A DNA stretch of 14,807 bases, from positions 1 through 14,807 of the forward strand of contig JAICQW010000029.1 in assembly GCA_025937665.1 (NCBI GenBank), given 5' to 3'. Position 1 is the stretch's first letter. Each line of letters begins with the position of its first letter. The notes under the pieces were generated by a model that saw nothing but the letters and a program-made list of their open reading frames with translations, ran no database searches and was not told the origin of the DNA. This document shows positions 5,972 to 13,453 of this stretch, piece by piece. The position numbers and the translations under genes are program-made. The stretch is from Nitrososphaeraceae archaeon. GTDB lineage: Archaea > Thermoproteota > Nitrososphaeria > Nitrososphaerales > Nitrososphaeraceae.

Positions 5972-6457
5972 TTATGCCGAAGCAGCATTGTCAGTAGCTA
6001 ACTTTGTGCATAAATCTAAATGTCTTTTTTCTTCTTTGAGTATCGATCTTACTTTTGTCCCGAACTTCTTATTCTTCACGTCTTTTGCAACCGAGTTTAA
6101 GACTTGGTAATGAGTAACTTCACCGCCTTCTGCGAGACATAGGAATTCTAGAGCCTCCTGATTATCAGGTTCATCACCCAAATAAGTTTCCATCATCTTA
6201 GAGGCCTTTTGAGCAGTCTCTTTAGCTTTCTCGTCAATGGTGTCTTGATTAAAGCCATCACTTTCTACAAGATCCTTGACTAGATCTTCCATTTCTTCTT
6301 CTTGCTTACTCGCCTCTTGTCTCATTTTAGATAACTTCTTCATTTGTTCCGGCTTCAATAAACCTCTTGAATCCAAATCCTTCACAGCCTTTTGTGCTGC
6401 CTTCTCCAATCCCAACGCTTCACCTATTTTTTCTTGTATCATTTCTTGATCTGCCAT
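5972..6457 (-). CDS. ferritin-like four-helix protein
   Basis: From the ATG at 6455-6457 the protein has 161 residues; a TTG four codons upstream (6467-6469) is less likely. It is almost entirely helical and strongly charged. Four helices can be drawn: EKIGEALGLEKAAQKAVKDL, the coiled-coil-like EQMKKLSKMRQEASKQEEEM, QEALEFLCLAEGGEVTHYQ and GTKVRSILKEEKRHLDLCTK. The last two carry ExxH-type motifs (EVTH, EKRH), as in ferritin-like diiron or dimanganese carboxylate proteins. The matching glutamates of the first pair are only tentative. Its position just upstream of the manganese catalase, in the same direction, suggests a shared role in peroxide or metal homeostasis. The superfamily call is moderate and the activity unknown. 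Confidence 0.7.
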   Translation of the reverse strand: MADQEMIQEKIGEALGLEKAAQKAVKDLDSRGLLKPEQMKKLSKMRQEASKQEEEMEDLVKDLVESDGFNQDTIDEKAKETAQKASKMMETYLGDEPDNQEALEFLCLAEGGEVTHYQVLNSVAKDVKNKKFGTKVRSILKEEKRHLDLCTKLATDNAASA

Positions 6458-6681
6458 ACTAACTACCAATGCACATTATCTCTTAATAGTATATCACCCA
6501 GATAGTAACAAGATGAGTGATAAAATAATTCAAAAAACAATATTAATTTGATTTTTTAGTTCACCGCCTACCGATATTGTATACGGAAGTACGAGAATGA
6601 TTGAATTTTTTGGTTCTCACTAATATATATTGGATTTGTAAAGTACAATGCCTGAAAACCTGGATTGAGGACTCTAAAAAC

Positions 6682-7080
6682 ATGCTTGTAGGTATTGTTG
6701 ATGATGATGAAGATATAACTGAATTGTTTCATGACGGCCTGTGTGGCAATATCGATGGAATAAACGTTGTTACTTTCAATGATCACGTAAGTGCTCTGGA
6801 ACACTTTACTGAGAATAAAGAAAACTATTCTCTAGTCATTTCTGATCTAAGATGCCAAATCTAAATGGACTAGAACTTTTAAAAAAAATAGAGATTAAAG
6901 GAAAAGGTTAGAACCATGTTGATAAGCGCTTACGATATTGAAAATGATATTGTTTTTCAATACTACTTAGAACTAGGAATTATTGACTCATTTATTGCAA
7001 TGCATGTTACCATTAGTCGATTATGTCAAAAAGTGAGAGATGAATTCTTAGTATATCAATTGGCAGTTACTCTAAAGTAG
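6682..7080 (+). pseudogene. response-regulator receiver gene, two compensating frameshifts (cassette copy 1)
   Basis: The sequence encodes a single CheY-like receiver domain with no output domain. From the ATG at 6682 it reads MLVGIVDDDEDITELF (acidic pocket) to LVISDLR (phosphoacceptor Asp), then stops at 6862-6864. The continuation MPNLNGLELLKKIE is in another frame from 6852, so one base is missing near 6850. At about 6903-6907, in an A/G run, the frame returns: VRTMLISAYDIENDIVF...VTISRLCQKVRDEF to the TAG at 7078-7080. The conserved Lys-Pro before VTI is replaced by Met-His, an added sign of decay. A receiver-only regulator of a two-component pathway is inferred for the ancestor. The secreted-protein gene begins 10 bases downstream, so the two were probably an operon. 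Sequencing error in homopolymers could explain the shifts but not the lost lysine. Confidence 0.85.
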
Positions 7081-7090
7081 ATTGATAAAT

Positions 7091-7324
7091 ATGCATCTTT
7101 CTCTCAAGATTTGTATCATAATTCTTGTGACTCTCTGTGTTACTCTCTCTAGTTCTTCTGTATTGTTAGTACAGGCCTTCCTTTATGAGAATGGAACATG
7201 CACGAATGAAAAATTGAAAGAGTCATCCAAACAGATCATAAATACCAATGGCACGGTTGACGATTTTCTTAAAAGTTTACCGAGTGATAATACTATACTA
7301 GCGGAAATAGTATGCCAAAACTGA
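7091..7324 (+). CDS. small secreted protein with ENGTC motif (cassette copy 1, intact)
   Basis: The ATG at 7091 gives 77 residues (a TTG at 7082 would add three). Residues 1-28 form a signal peptide with a long hydrophobic core (LKICIIILVTLCVTLSSSSVLLVQA), and cleavage is likely after VQA. The mature protein of about 48 residues begins FLYENGTCTNE, then a helical segment, then NGTVDDFLKSLPSDNTILAEIVC near the end. It has two cysteines, near the start and the end, able to form one disulfide, and two NGT sites. A diverged, frameshifted copy lies at 9260-9492 with the same order of motifs. No known family is recognised. Its place directly behind a receiver gene in both copies suggests a functional link, perhaps shared regulation. 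Confidence 0.75.
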   Translation: MHLSLKICIIILVTLCVTLSSSSVLLVQAFLYENGTCTNEKLKESSKQIINTNGTVDDFLKSLPSDNTILAEIVCQN

Positions 7325-7498
7325 ACAACGGGATAATAAGGCGAGGTTTAAATACCGTTCTCAATGTCCTCACATTGTTGGCTATATAATGAACTTGAGT
7401 AAAGACTCCGCTGGCAAGATAGCGTCGCTATCACCCAAATAATAATCCGATCAAAAATTTGTATACTGATAAATCATTTTTTGTTCTATCACTATTGA

Positions 7499-8008
7499 TT
7501 GTCAAAAATATCTAAGACCTTGGCATTACTCACAAAATTCTATCTAAACAATAGAAATACAATATCACTTAACAAGGATCTTGTACTTTCAGGAATTGTG
7601 GGCTTCGTCATCAGTCTATTTGTTGCACACTACTCTAATATTTATTCTGCTAATGAGATTCTTAATTCAGCATTAACCGTACTTGCCGGGTTCATTTCGT
7701 CAAAGGTAATTTTTGTTATTCTATTTCATCTTGATAATAAGAAAAAATATACAAAAAGATTTAGCGGGAAACTGAATTTGGGTATTTTAAAACAAGTAGT
7801 AATGAAGATGATATTTGCAGACTCCATATTTGATATTATTAATAATGTATCTCGGTTTTTCATTTTACTAGAATTATTGAAAATTAATTACCACCCGGTA
7901 CAAGCAGCATTGATAGCTTCCATTATCGCATCTGCACTGTCTTATTTAGCAATCAACTTGATAGTAAGGCGAATCCATGTATTTGGCGGAAAGAAAAAAA
8001 TCATGTAA
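7499..8008 (+). CDS. four-helix integral membrane protein, function unknown
   Basis: The 169-residue protein is read from a TTG at 7499; no ATG lies near and the next Met is residue 102. The N-terminal 25 residues are basic and soluble. Four hydrophobic segments follow: about 27-45 (LVLSGIVGFVISLFVAHYS), 54-77 (ILNSALTVLAGFISSKVIF), 112-128 (amphipathic, DIINNVSRFFILLELL) and 135-156 (AALIASIIASALSYLAINL). The loop after helix 2 is strongly positive (DNKKKYTKRFSGK), as is the C-terminus (RRIHVFGGKKK), which places both on the cytoplasmic side by the positive-inside rule. The size and even number of helices recall small GtrA-like proteins, but no signature was seen. It stands between the two decaying cassettes. 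The start is uncertain. Confidence 0.7.
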   Translation: MSKISKTLALLTKFYLNNRNTISLNKDLVLSGIVGFVISLFVAHYSNIYSANEILNSALTVLAGFISSKVIFVILFHLDNKKKYTKRFSGKLNLGILKQVVMKMIFADSIFDIINNVSRFFILLELLKINYHPVQAALIASIIASALSYLAINLIVRRIHVFGGKKKIM

Positions 8009-8136
8009 ATTCTTCCTCATTGAATATAACTCGGTCGGATCATAAGTTTTGAATCCATTTTATACTGTGATGGGTATAAATGAAATATCGAGTACTCACA
8101 CTTTACCAATTCTTTGAACCGTTGAATAACGATAGT

Positions 8137-8631
8137 TTAAATTTTGTCAATAATTGAACTGGGTATTGACATCTTTCTTCCTACAACATTCACAATTTCA
8201 CTCCACACTACGTCCTTGACACCTTCCATGCCTTTGATTTTCTCGAGTAGGTTTAGCAACACGCTGTTATCCTTTACAATGGTTTCTACTCTTAGGTCAA
8301 TAGTATGTTCTCCTATGCTTTTCCCGACATATGTAACGTCATCTAGTCCGATTAGATCTCTACCAACCGAGTCTACATTTCCTTTTTCTATTGCTATAAA
8401 AAAATCAACACGCCTCCATCCAAATTTCTCGACATCCAGGATATATTGTAATTTCAAAAACTTATTTTCTAGTCGTTTGCGCCTTCTTCTAACAGTAGTA
8501 ACAGGAATTCCTAACTTTGTTGCGATACTTTTGGTAGATCTTGGACCATTAGGTGGTGAGAGCAAGATTTTTAATATTTTTCGGTCTATTTGTGATATTG
8601 ATAGATCACGCTTAATTAGTCCCGCAGCCAT
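8137..8631 (-). CDS. Lrp/AsnC-like transcription regulator
   Basis: The N-terminal part is a winged helix-turn-helix of Lrp/AsnC type: ISQIDRKILKILL (helix 1), then TKSIATKLGIPVTTVRRRRKRLE as the turn and recognition helix. The C-terminal half alternates strands and helices (DFFIAIEKGN, DVTYVGKSIGEHTIDLRVE, LLNLLEKIKGMEGVKDVVWSE), the usual effector-binding and oligomerisation fold. The longest frame starts at the ATG at 8646, but the TATA box at 8651-8660 is only 9 bases from it and 24 bases from the ATG at 8629-8631, so the shorter form (MAAGLIKRDL, 164 residues) is preferred as a leaderless start. Lrp-family proteins respond to amino acids or other small ligands and bind DNA as dimers or larger assemblies. 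The ligand and targets are unknown. Confidence 0.85.
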   Translation of the reverse strand: MAAGLIKRDLSISQIDRKILKILLSPPNGPRSTKSIATKLGIPVTTVRRRRKRLENKFLKLQYILDVEKFGWRRVDFFIAIEKGNVDSVGRDLIGLDDVTYVGKSIGEHTIDLRVETIVKDNSVLLNLLEKIKGMEGVKDVVWSEIVNVVGRKMSIPSSIIDKI

Positions 8632-8650
8632 TTCTATATAATACATAGTT

Positions 8651-8660
8651 TTTATATATA
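8651..8660 (-). promoter_or_regulatory. TATA box of the Lrp/AsnC-like gene
   Basis: On the minus strand this reads tatatataaa, a near-ideal archaeal box A. Its centre is about 24 bases from the A of the ATG at 8631, which decides between the two in-frame ATGs. Confidence 0.6.
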
Positions 8661-8822
8661 TTTTTTTTCCAATAATGAACGAATTTATGCATTCTAATGA
8701 TTAAAATGTCTACATTTGATTCGTTTTTGTATATAATTAACATCAGCCTTGACAATAATATTCAGGTTATTCGGTTTGCTTCATAGGCCACCCGTATATT
8801 ATAAATTTATTTAAATTTTAAT

Positions 8823-9165
8823 GTGTATCCTACATTATCAGGACTGAAAGCATTTACTTTTACTAATCCTATTCTTGCACTTGAGCATTTTCAAATTAAT
8901 GATTTTGCCTACGTATTAGTAGTATCTGATTTCAAAATTCCGGGAATAAACGGGATGGATTTTCTAAAGAGAATTAGAGAGACAAATAGCTGTGAGAACG
9001 ATACTAATGACAGCATTTAGGTTAGATGACAAGATGTTTCGAGAATACACCAAAAATAAGATTATAAACGCGTTTCTTCAGAAACCAATAGGCATACAAG
9101 ATCTTCTTAAAGAAGTAGATAGCCAATTGGATTCATACGAAATGCAAAAAAGATTTCCTTCTTAG
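8823..9165 (+). pseudogene. response-regulator receiver gene remnant, 5' truncated and frameshifted (cassette copy 2)
   Basis: The first open part (8823-about 8990) encodes the middle of a receiver domain: AFTFTNPILALEHF, then VVSDFKIPGINGMDFLKRI with the phosphoacceptor Asp. One base must be skipped at about 8988-8992 to continue as VRTILMTAFRLDDKMFREY...NAFLQKPIGIQDLLKEV, ending at TAG 9163-9165. That part retains the conserved Lys-Pro. The N-terminal strand with the acidic Asp pair is absent upstream, so the gene is missing its beginning as well as being frameshifted. It belongs to the same receiver-only class as the gene at 6682 but is clearly diverged from it. The secreted-protein pseudogene follows after 94 bases. 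Confidence 0.85.
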
Positions 9166-9259
9166 TTACTAGAATCTTAAAGTAATATACACAAACTGTG
9201 GGAACAAAATTCCGAAAAATGTTCCGACCGAATTATTTAGGAGAGTACTTATATATTTA

Positions 9260-9492
9260 ATGAGAATGCCATTAAAGATTTGGATTTGTGTGATTTCGGG
9301 GATCTTTTCTTCTCTCATTATTTTGAGCCTCTATCTTCAACCTAGTCACGCGATGCTTTATGAGAACGGCACCTGCACTAATGAGAATATAACAAGTTAT
9401 CCAAACAAGTAATAAATAAAAATGGAACTGTTGACGATTATCTTAAAAGTTTACCGAGGGATAATACTATACTAGCCGAATTAATTTGTTAA
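9260..9492 (+). pseudogene. small secreted protein gene, frameshifted (cassette copy 2)
   Basis: The ATG at 9260 opens a 50-codon frame with a signal peptide (WICVISGIFSSLIILSLYLQ, then PSHA) and a mature start MLYENGTCTNE, stopping at 9410-9412. The expected remainder lies in another frame: SKQVINKNGTVDDYLKSL, then PRDNTILAELIC, ending at TAA 9490-9492. One base was lost around 9393-9402. Between 9421 and 9489 about 60 of 69 bases match 7247-7315 of the intact copy, including two identical 17-base blocks. The duplication is therefore fairly recent, and this copy has since broken. Unless recoded, it would make a truncated 50-residue product. Confidence 0.85.
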
Positions 9493-9572
9493 TCCAACTC
9501 CAACTCCAACGACATAATCGTGACATAAATTAGAATATCTATGCTCGAACAAACTTTAACAAAAAGGGAAGA

Positions 9573-10031
9573 CTAGGCGCCTGATTCTAATTTTTGCTTT
9601 ACTGTTTGTGCGGCCTGTTGTAAACCTTCCTCGAGTTTAGTATTCGCTTGTTCCCCTGATAGAAAACTGGCAATTTTTCCTGATGTTGGTAACTCGTATT
9701 CGATTGAATGTCTTACATGCGTGTTGCCTTGATTCTCGTTAAACTCCTGGGTACTTTTCCAAAATTTAAAAGGTCCTTCCTTTTGTTCAGTAACTAATCT
9801 TTTACTTTCTTCTTTATCAGTAACTTGTAGGATCATTTCTTCTTCTCTTCCCATGTATTCACCTTCCACTTTTATTTCGGAGCCTTCTTCTCCTTTAGTG
9901 CCCGATACGGATTCTGATTCCTTCACGATATCCTGCGGCCATGCCTTCTTGATATTGTCCGGATTAGTATAATATTCATACACTCTGCCTAATGGTGCGG
10001 TAATATCTATTTCGTAATTAATTGTGTTCAT
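9573..10031 (-). CDS. SRPBCC (START/Bet v1-like) ligand-binding fold protein
   Basis: The 152-residue protein opens with MNTINYEIDITAPLGRVYEYYTNPDNIKKAWP, the typical first strand and helix of the SRPBCC/polyketide-cyclase superfamily. A run of antiparallel strands follows (GSEIKVEGEYMGREEEMILQVTD, KRLVTEQKEG, FKFWKSTQEF, THVRHSIEYELP). The long C-terminal helix (QANTKLEEGLQQAAQTVKQKLE) completes the helix-grip fold. Members bind hydrophobic ligands in a central cavity or act as cyclases and aromatase-like enzymes; the ligand cannot be told here. It is strongly acidic, with no signal peptide, so cytoplasmic. It is transcribed divergently from the aminotransferase gene across 122 bases. Confidence 0.8.
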   Translation of the reverse strand: MNTINYEIDITAPLGRVYEYYTNPDNIKKAWPQDIVKESESVSGTKGEEGSEIKVEGEYMGREEEMILQVTDKEESKRLVTEQKEGPFKFWKSTQEFNENQGNTHVRHSIEYELPTSGKIASFLSGEQANTKLEEGLQQAAQTVKQKLESGA

Positions 10032-10117
10032 AACTAAGGTAGTATTCTATTGTAATTAACAGTTAGACTTTTTAGCACGAAAGGAGAACTCTTGCCTCTT
10101 CCAAATTTTTTACGTAA

Positions 10118-10126
10118 TTATAAATA
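10118..10126 (+). promoter_or_regulatory. TATA box of the aminotransferase gene
   Basis: ttataaata is centred about 32 bases before the TTG at 10154. A transcription start about 26 bases downstream leaves a leader of only a few bases, supporting the TTG over the later ATG at 10169. Confidence 0.5.
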
Positions 10127-10153
10127 TTGGCTATATTCTTCTCTTGGATGTAA

Positions 10154-11293
10154 TTGGAATACCTCGTAATGCTTCCCGGCCCAACAAATGTTCCTAATAG
10201 AGTCATTAATGCAATGTTAACTCCTATGATAAACCATAGAAGTGATGATTTTAGAAAACTATACAAAGACATTGTAAATAAAACACAGACTGTATTTGAG
10301 ACCGAAAATGATATCGTAGTGCTCACTACTTCAGGCACCGGGGCCGTTGAAACTTCAGTTTTAAATCTGATAAAAAAAGATGATGCAGTAATTATACCTG
10401 TAAATGGAGAATTTAGTACTAGACTCGCAGACCTCATAGATAACTATGGTGGAAAGACTATTAGAATAAACTCGCCGTATGGACAGAACCCTCCAATAGA
10501 AAAAATAGAAGAAGCGTTTGAAAAAAATTCTAATATCAAGGCACTTTATGTGGTTTACAATGAGACCTCTACAGGCACGACTCTGAGAAATTTATCAAAA
10601 TTAGGTGAATTATGTAAGGCTCATGGGGCTTTTTTTGTAGTAGATGCAGTCTCAATTCTTGGTGGCGATGAACTGCCTGTTGACAAGTGGAATGTAGATG
10701 TGTGTTTTACGGCAACTCAGAAAGCGTTAGCAGCGCCTCCCGGAATTGCTCCAATATCAGTAAGTAAGGAAGCAAAAAAATACATGATTGAAAACCCCCC
10801 TCCAAGTCAATATTTGAATTTAAAAAGATACTTCAAGTATTATAACGAAAGTTTTGAAACTCCTTTCACTCCCGCGGTAAGTCTTTTTTATGCCTACCAA
10901 GAGGCATTAAATATAATTATCGAAGAGGGAATGCAAAATAGAATCAGCCGACATAGAAAATGCGCCAGTGCCTTCTACTCTGGATTAGAAGCCTTAGGTT
11001 TTACACCATTTGCCGATGCTGATTCCAGAAGCAATGTCGTCATAGCAGTAAATTATCTGCCCGGTATTGATGACAAGAAATTTCGTGAATTACTTTCAAC
11101 CAAATTTAAGGTTCTATTGGCAGGAGGATTCGGGGAACTTAAGGGAAAAGTTTTTAGAGTAGGGTGCATGGGCGAAGTAAGTAGTTACCATGTGATGAGA
11201 ACTCTTTCTGCCGTATCGTCATCCATGTCAATATTGGGCGTGCAGCCAATAAAAGATGGATTGTCAGTAGCCAATAATGTTCTAAATCAATAG
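10154..11293 (+). CDS. class V PLP aminotransferase (alanine-glyoxylate / serine-glyoxylate type)
   Basis: The 379-residue protein has the start LVMLPGPTNVPNRV that is diagnostic of alanine-glyoxylate and serine-glyoxylate aminotransferases. Other landmarks are TSGTGAVETSV (about residues 59-69, cofactor phosphate contact), the ring-binding D164 in FVVDAVSILGG, the Schiff-base K190 in ATQKALAAPPG, and RVGCMGEVSSYHV near the C-terminus. Full family length is present. It transfers an amino group from alanine, serine or a related donor to glyoxylate or another oxo-acid; substrate choice is not resolved, and a role in glycine/serine metabolism is inferred. The TTG start keeps EYLVMLPGP and agrees with the TATA spacing. 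The FKBP gene follows 53 bases later on the same strand. Confidence 0.93.
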   Translation: MEYLVMLPGPTNVPNRVINAMLTPMINHRSDDFRKLYKDIVNKTQTVFETENDIVVLTTSGTGAVETSVLNLIKKDDAVIIPVNGEFSTRLADLIDNYGGKTIRINSPYGQNPPIEKIEEAFEKNSNIKALYVVYNETSTGTTLRNLSKLGELCKAHGAFFVVDAVSILGGDELPVDKWNVDVCFTATQKALAAPPGIAPISVSKEAKKYMIENPPPSQYLNLKRYFKYYNESFETPFTPAVSLFYAYQEALNIIIEEGMQNRISRHRKCASAFYSGLEALGFTPFADADSRSNVVIAVNYLPGIDDKKFRELLSTKFKVLLAGGFGELKGKVFRVGCMGEVSSYHVMRTLSAVSSSMSILGVQPIKDGLSVANNVLNQ

Positions 11294-11346
11294 GCTCATG
11301 TTGTTAAGCTTAATATTATGGTAAACCGACAGCAAATTTCGTGACA

Positions 11347-12123
11347 ATGGAAAAAGGATCACTAATTCTTATAGACTATACTGCTAAAGTAAAGGATTCA
11401 GACGAAATTTTTGAGACTACCGTAGAAGAAAACGCGAAAAAATCTAATCTTTATGATCCTGATATAAAATATGAACCTCGTTTAGTCTCGATAGGCGAAG
11501 GATGGGTGTTAAAGGGACTCGATGAAATTCTAACTACTGCAAAAATTGGGGACAACTTGAATGTCGATATTACTCCTGACAAGGCATTTGGGATGAGAGA
11601 TCCAAATAAGGTTAGAATGATACCACAGAGAAAATTTGGCGATAAGGCCGATGAAATAAAGGCTGGAGACGTAGTAGACATAGATGACAGAAGAGGATTC
11701 GTAAGGTTTATCGGTTCTGGACGTGTTCAGGTTGACTTTAACCATAGGCTAGCTGGAAAAACACTGAATTATAATGTCAATATCCTAAAACTCTTAGAAA
11801 CTGACGAAGAGAAAGCATCGTCACTTGTCAAAAGGAGGCTTATTGTGGAAGGTGACAAGGTTGGAATATCACTTATCAAACCAGAACTCGTAATTACTTT
11901 GCCCGAGGAGGCTTTTATGATTGATGGGATTCAGGTTATAAAAAAGGCAATTTCTACTGACTTGTTTAAATTCATACCAACCATTGAAAGTATAAAATTC
12001 CTAGAGATCTACAATAAATCTAAACCTACATCGAAAGCCAAGGAAGAGCCAAAAGCTAAGGAAGAGCCAAAAGCTAAGGAAGAGCCAAAAGCTAAGGAAG
12101 AGCCAAAAACTCAAAAGAAATAG
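11347..12123 (+). CDS. FKBP-type peptidyl-prolyl isomerase with repeat tail (SlyD-like)
   Basis: From the ATG at 11347 (an in-frame GTG sits two codons earlier) the protein has 258 residues. The FKBP domain covers about residues 1-150: KGSLILIDYTAKVKDSDEIFETT, GEGWVLKGLDEIL, then FGMRDPNKV leading into the IF (insert-in-flap) chaperone domain, closing with DFNHRLAGKTLNYNV. These are hallmarks of archaeal long-type FKBPs, which catalyse cis-trans isomerisation of prolyl bonds and act as folding helpers. Residues about 155-228 form an extra C-terminal alpha/beta domain, as in other long archaeal FKBPs. The end is a charged tail of four KEEPKA-type units. No signal peptide is present, so it is cytoplasmic. 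Confidence 0.93.
   Translation: MEKGSLILIDYTAKVKDSDEIFETTVEENAKKSNLYDPDIKYEPRLVSIGEGWVLKGLDEILTTAKIGDNLNVDITPDKAFGMRDPNKVRMIPQRKFGDKADEIKAGDVVDIDDRRGFVRFIGSGRVQVDFNHRLAGKTLNYNVNILKLLETDEEKASSLVKRRLIVEGDKVGISLIKPELVITLPEEAFMIDGIQVIKKAISTDLFKFIPTIESIKFLEIYNKSKPTSKAKEEPKAKEEPKAKEEPKAKEEPKTQKK
12040..12111 (+). repeat. 18-bp tandem repeat, four copies, in the FKBP tail
   Basis: Units start at 12040, 12058, 12076 and 12094 with sequence aaggaagagccaaaagct, encoding KEEPKA. The first three are identical and the fourth differs at one base (act instead of gct). Each unit is six codons, so copy changes keep the frame and only lengthen the disordered tail. Confidence 0.93.
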
Positions 12124-12173
12124 ATTTCTTGACGTTACTAAGACACGGCTTCTTTCCTACTTTTAATTAATAG

Positions 12174-13232
12174 CTAAATTACGCTGACTGACTTTGCAAC
12201 AGCCCTAGCAGAATCACTGTCCATCTTAATTTTGTCAAGAATCGTATACCTATCGGGCCTCAATGATTGGGCTATCATCAATGATTTTATAATTTGTTCT
12301 TCATCCACGTCGATTTCCTTCGCTGTAGTTGGAGCTTTGATATTTTCTAACGTCTTTATTATGATTTCATGATCTAAACCATGAATTTTTGACATGATTA
12401 TCGTCCCTATTCCCACTCTTTCACCGTGCAAACCACAGTTGCTATTTGATACATATTCTAGTGCATGACTAAACAGATGTTCTGATCCAGAACATGGTCT
12501 GCTACTTCCCGCAATGCACGAGGCAACTCCCGCACTTATCAAGGCCTCCACAATAGTCCTTATATGTGCACGATTGACCAGTTTATTTGAATTTTCTATT
12601 ATTATTTTTGCACTCATGTTGGCAAGATTGGCGGCGTAACTACCAAAATATTCACTATTATCGTCTCTTGCTAATTCCCAATCTTTAACAGCTGTTATTT
12701 TTCCAATTAGGTCTCCACAACCACTAGCTTGAAGTCTATAAGGAGCTTCTGAAATAAGCTTTGTATCTGCAATGACGCCGATTGGAGCATGAGCTTTCAA
12801 TGAATACGGTTTATCTCTACCTCTGATAGAAACAAATGGGCTTGAAATTCCATCATGCGAAGCCGAAGTAGGGACGCTAATGAACGGAATATTCAGATTA
12901 AAAGAAATCATCTTTGCAACGTCGACTGATCTGCCACCCCCTAAACCTATGATAAAATTGGGTTGTTCTTTTTCTATGATTGATTGAGATGAATTGATAT
13001 CATTCATCGATGCGTTTGGAGTCTCTATCCACTTGTGTTTCAAAGAAGAGTTCTCTAGAGCTTGGACACATTCTTTACCAACCCGTGCTCTTACAGTATT
13101 TCCAGAAATGACAATAACAATTGTTGCTTTGTCATTTAAATCTCGGATAAACGGTCCAAGTTGGTATATTACATCGTTACCAATCAATATTTTCCTTGGG
13201 AGTTCCATTAAGTGGTTTGGGTCCGATGTCAA
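12174..13232 (-). CDS. egsA: sn-glycerol-1-phosphate dehydrogenase (NAD(P)+)
   Basis: The 352-residue protein is full length for archaeal G1P dehydrogenase, which reduces dihydroxyacetone phosphate to sn-glycerol-1-phosphate, the backbone of archaeal ether lipids. Landmarks are MELPRKILIGNDVI at the start, the nucleotide-binding IGLGGGRSVDVAK (residues 95-107), SVPTSASHDGISSP (119-132), and the zinc ligands D174 (GCGDLIGK), H252 (SGSEHLFSH) and H269 (GLHGERVGIG). The long frame begins with a TTG at 13230-13232; the ATG at 13206-13208 (MELPRK) is equally reasonable and closer to the start of many relatives. AT-rich boxes on the minus strand suit either choice. It is divergent from the aCPSF1-like gene. 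This essential enzyme confirms the archaeal origin. Confidence 0.96.
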   Translation of the reverse strand: MTSDPNHLMELPRKILIGNDVIYQLGPFIRDLNDKATIVIVISGNTVRARVGKECVQALENSSLKHKWIETPNASMNDINSSQSIIEKEQPNFIIGLGGGRSVDVAKMISFNLNIPFISVPTSASHDGISSPFVSIRGRDKPYSLKAHAPIGVIADTKLISEAPYRLQASGCGDLIGKITAVKDWELARDDNSEYFGSYAANLANMSAKIIIENSNKLVNRAHIRTIVEALISAGVASCIAGSSRPCSGSEHLFSHALEYVSNSNCGLHGERVGIGTIIMSKIHGLDHEIIIKTLENIKAPTTAKEIDVDEEQIIKSLMIAQSLRPDRYTILDKIKMDSDSARAVAKSVSVI

Positions 13233-13340
13233 TTCGTCTTGATATACAATTGTTGTATTTCATTTTATTTCTATCGCTTTGTAAGTGAAGTCCGAAGGTT
13301 GTGAAAGAAAATGAAGGTCAAGGTTAATTCTTAATTATGT

Positions 13341-13361
13341 AGCGTGAGCATTTTACACGCT
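13341..13361. repeat. small inverted repeat between divergent genes
   Basis: agcgtg (13341-13346) and cacgct (13356-13361) are exact reverse complements around a 9-base AT-rich spacer. It stands out in an AT-rich gap between the starts of egsA and the aCPSF1-like gene, so a regulator site is possible. It is short enough to occur by chance. Confidence 0.3.
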
Positions 13362-13453
13362 CAAAAGATGATTTGAGAACCTTTAATTAGCTCATACTAC
13401 ATTTCATATACAAACTTCTAAATGAAGAGAATATAGGTTAGTGAAATATTGAT

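Noticed and set aside
6601..6681. Upstream extension of the copy 1 receiver gene from a TTG at 6601
   Set aside because: The added residues do not resemble a receiver N-terminus; the ATG at 6682 directly precedes the first beta-strand LVGIVDDDED. A short MPENLD frame at 6648 might be an older start now out of frame, but this is too weak to call.
8144..8641. Plus-strand 165-codon frame
   Set aside because: It lies opposite the Lrp/AsnC-like gene, whose helix-turn-helix is clear; the composition is that of a shadow frame.
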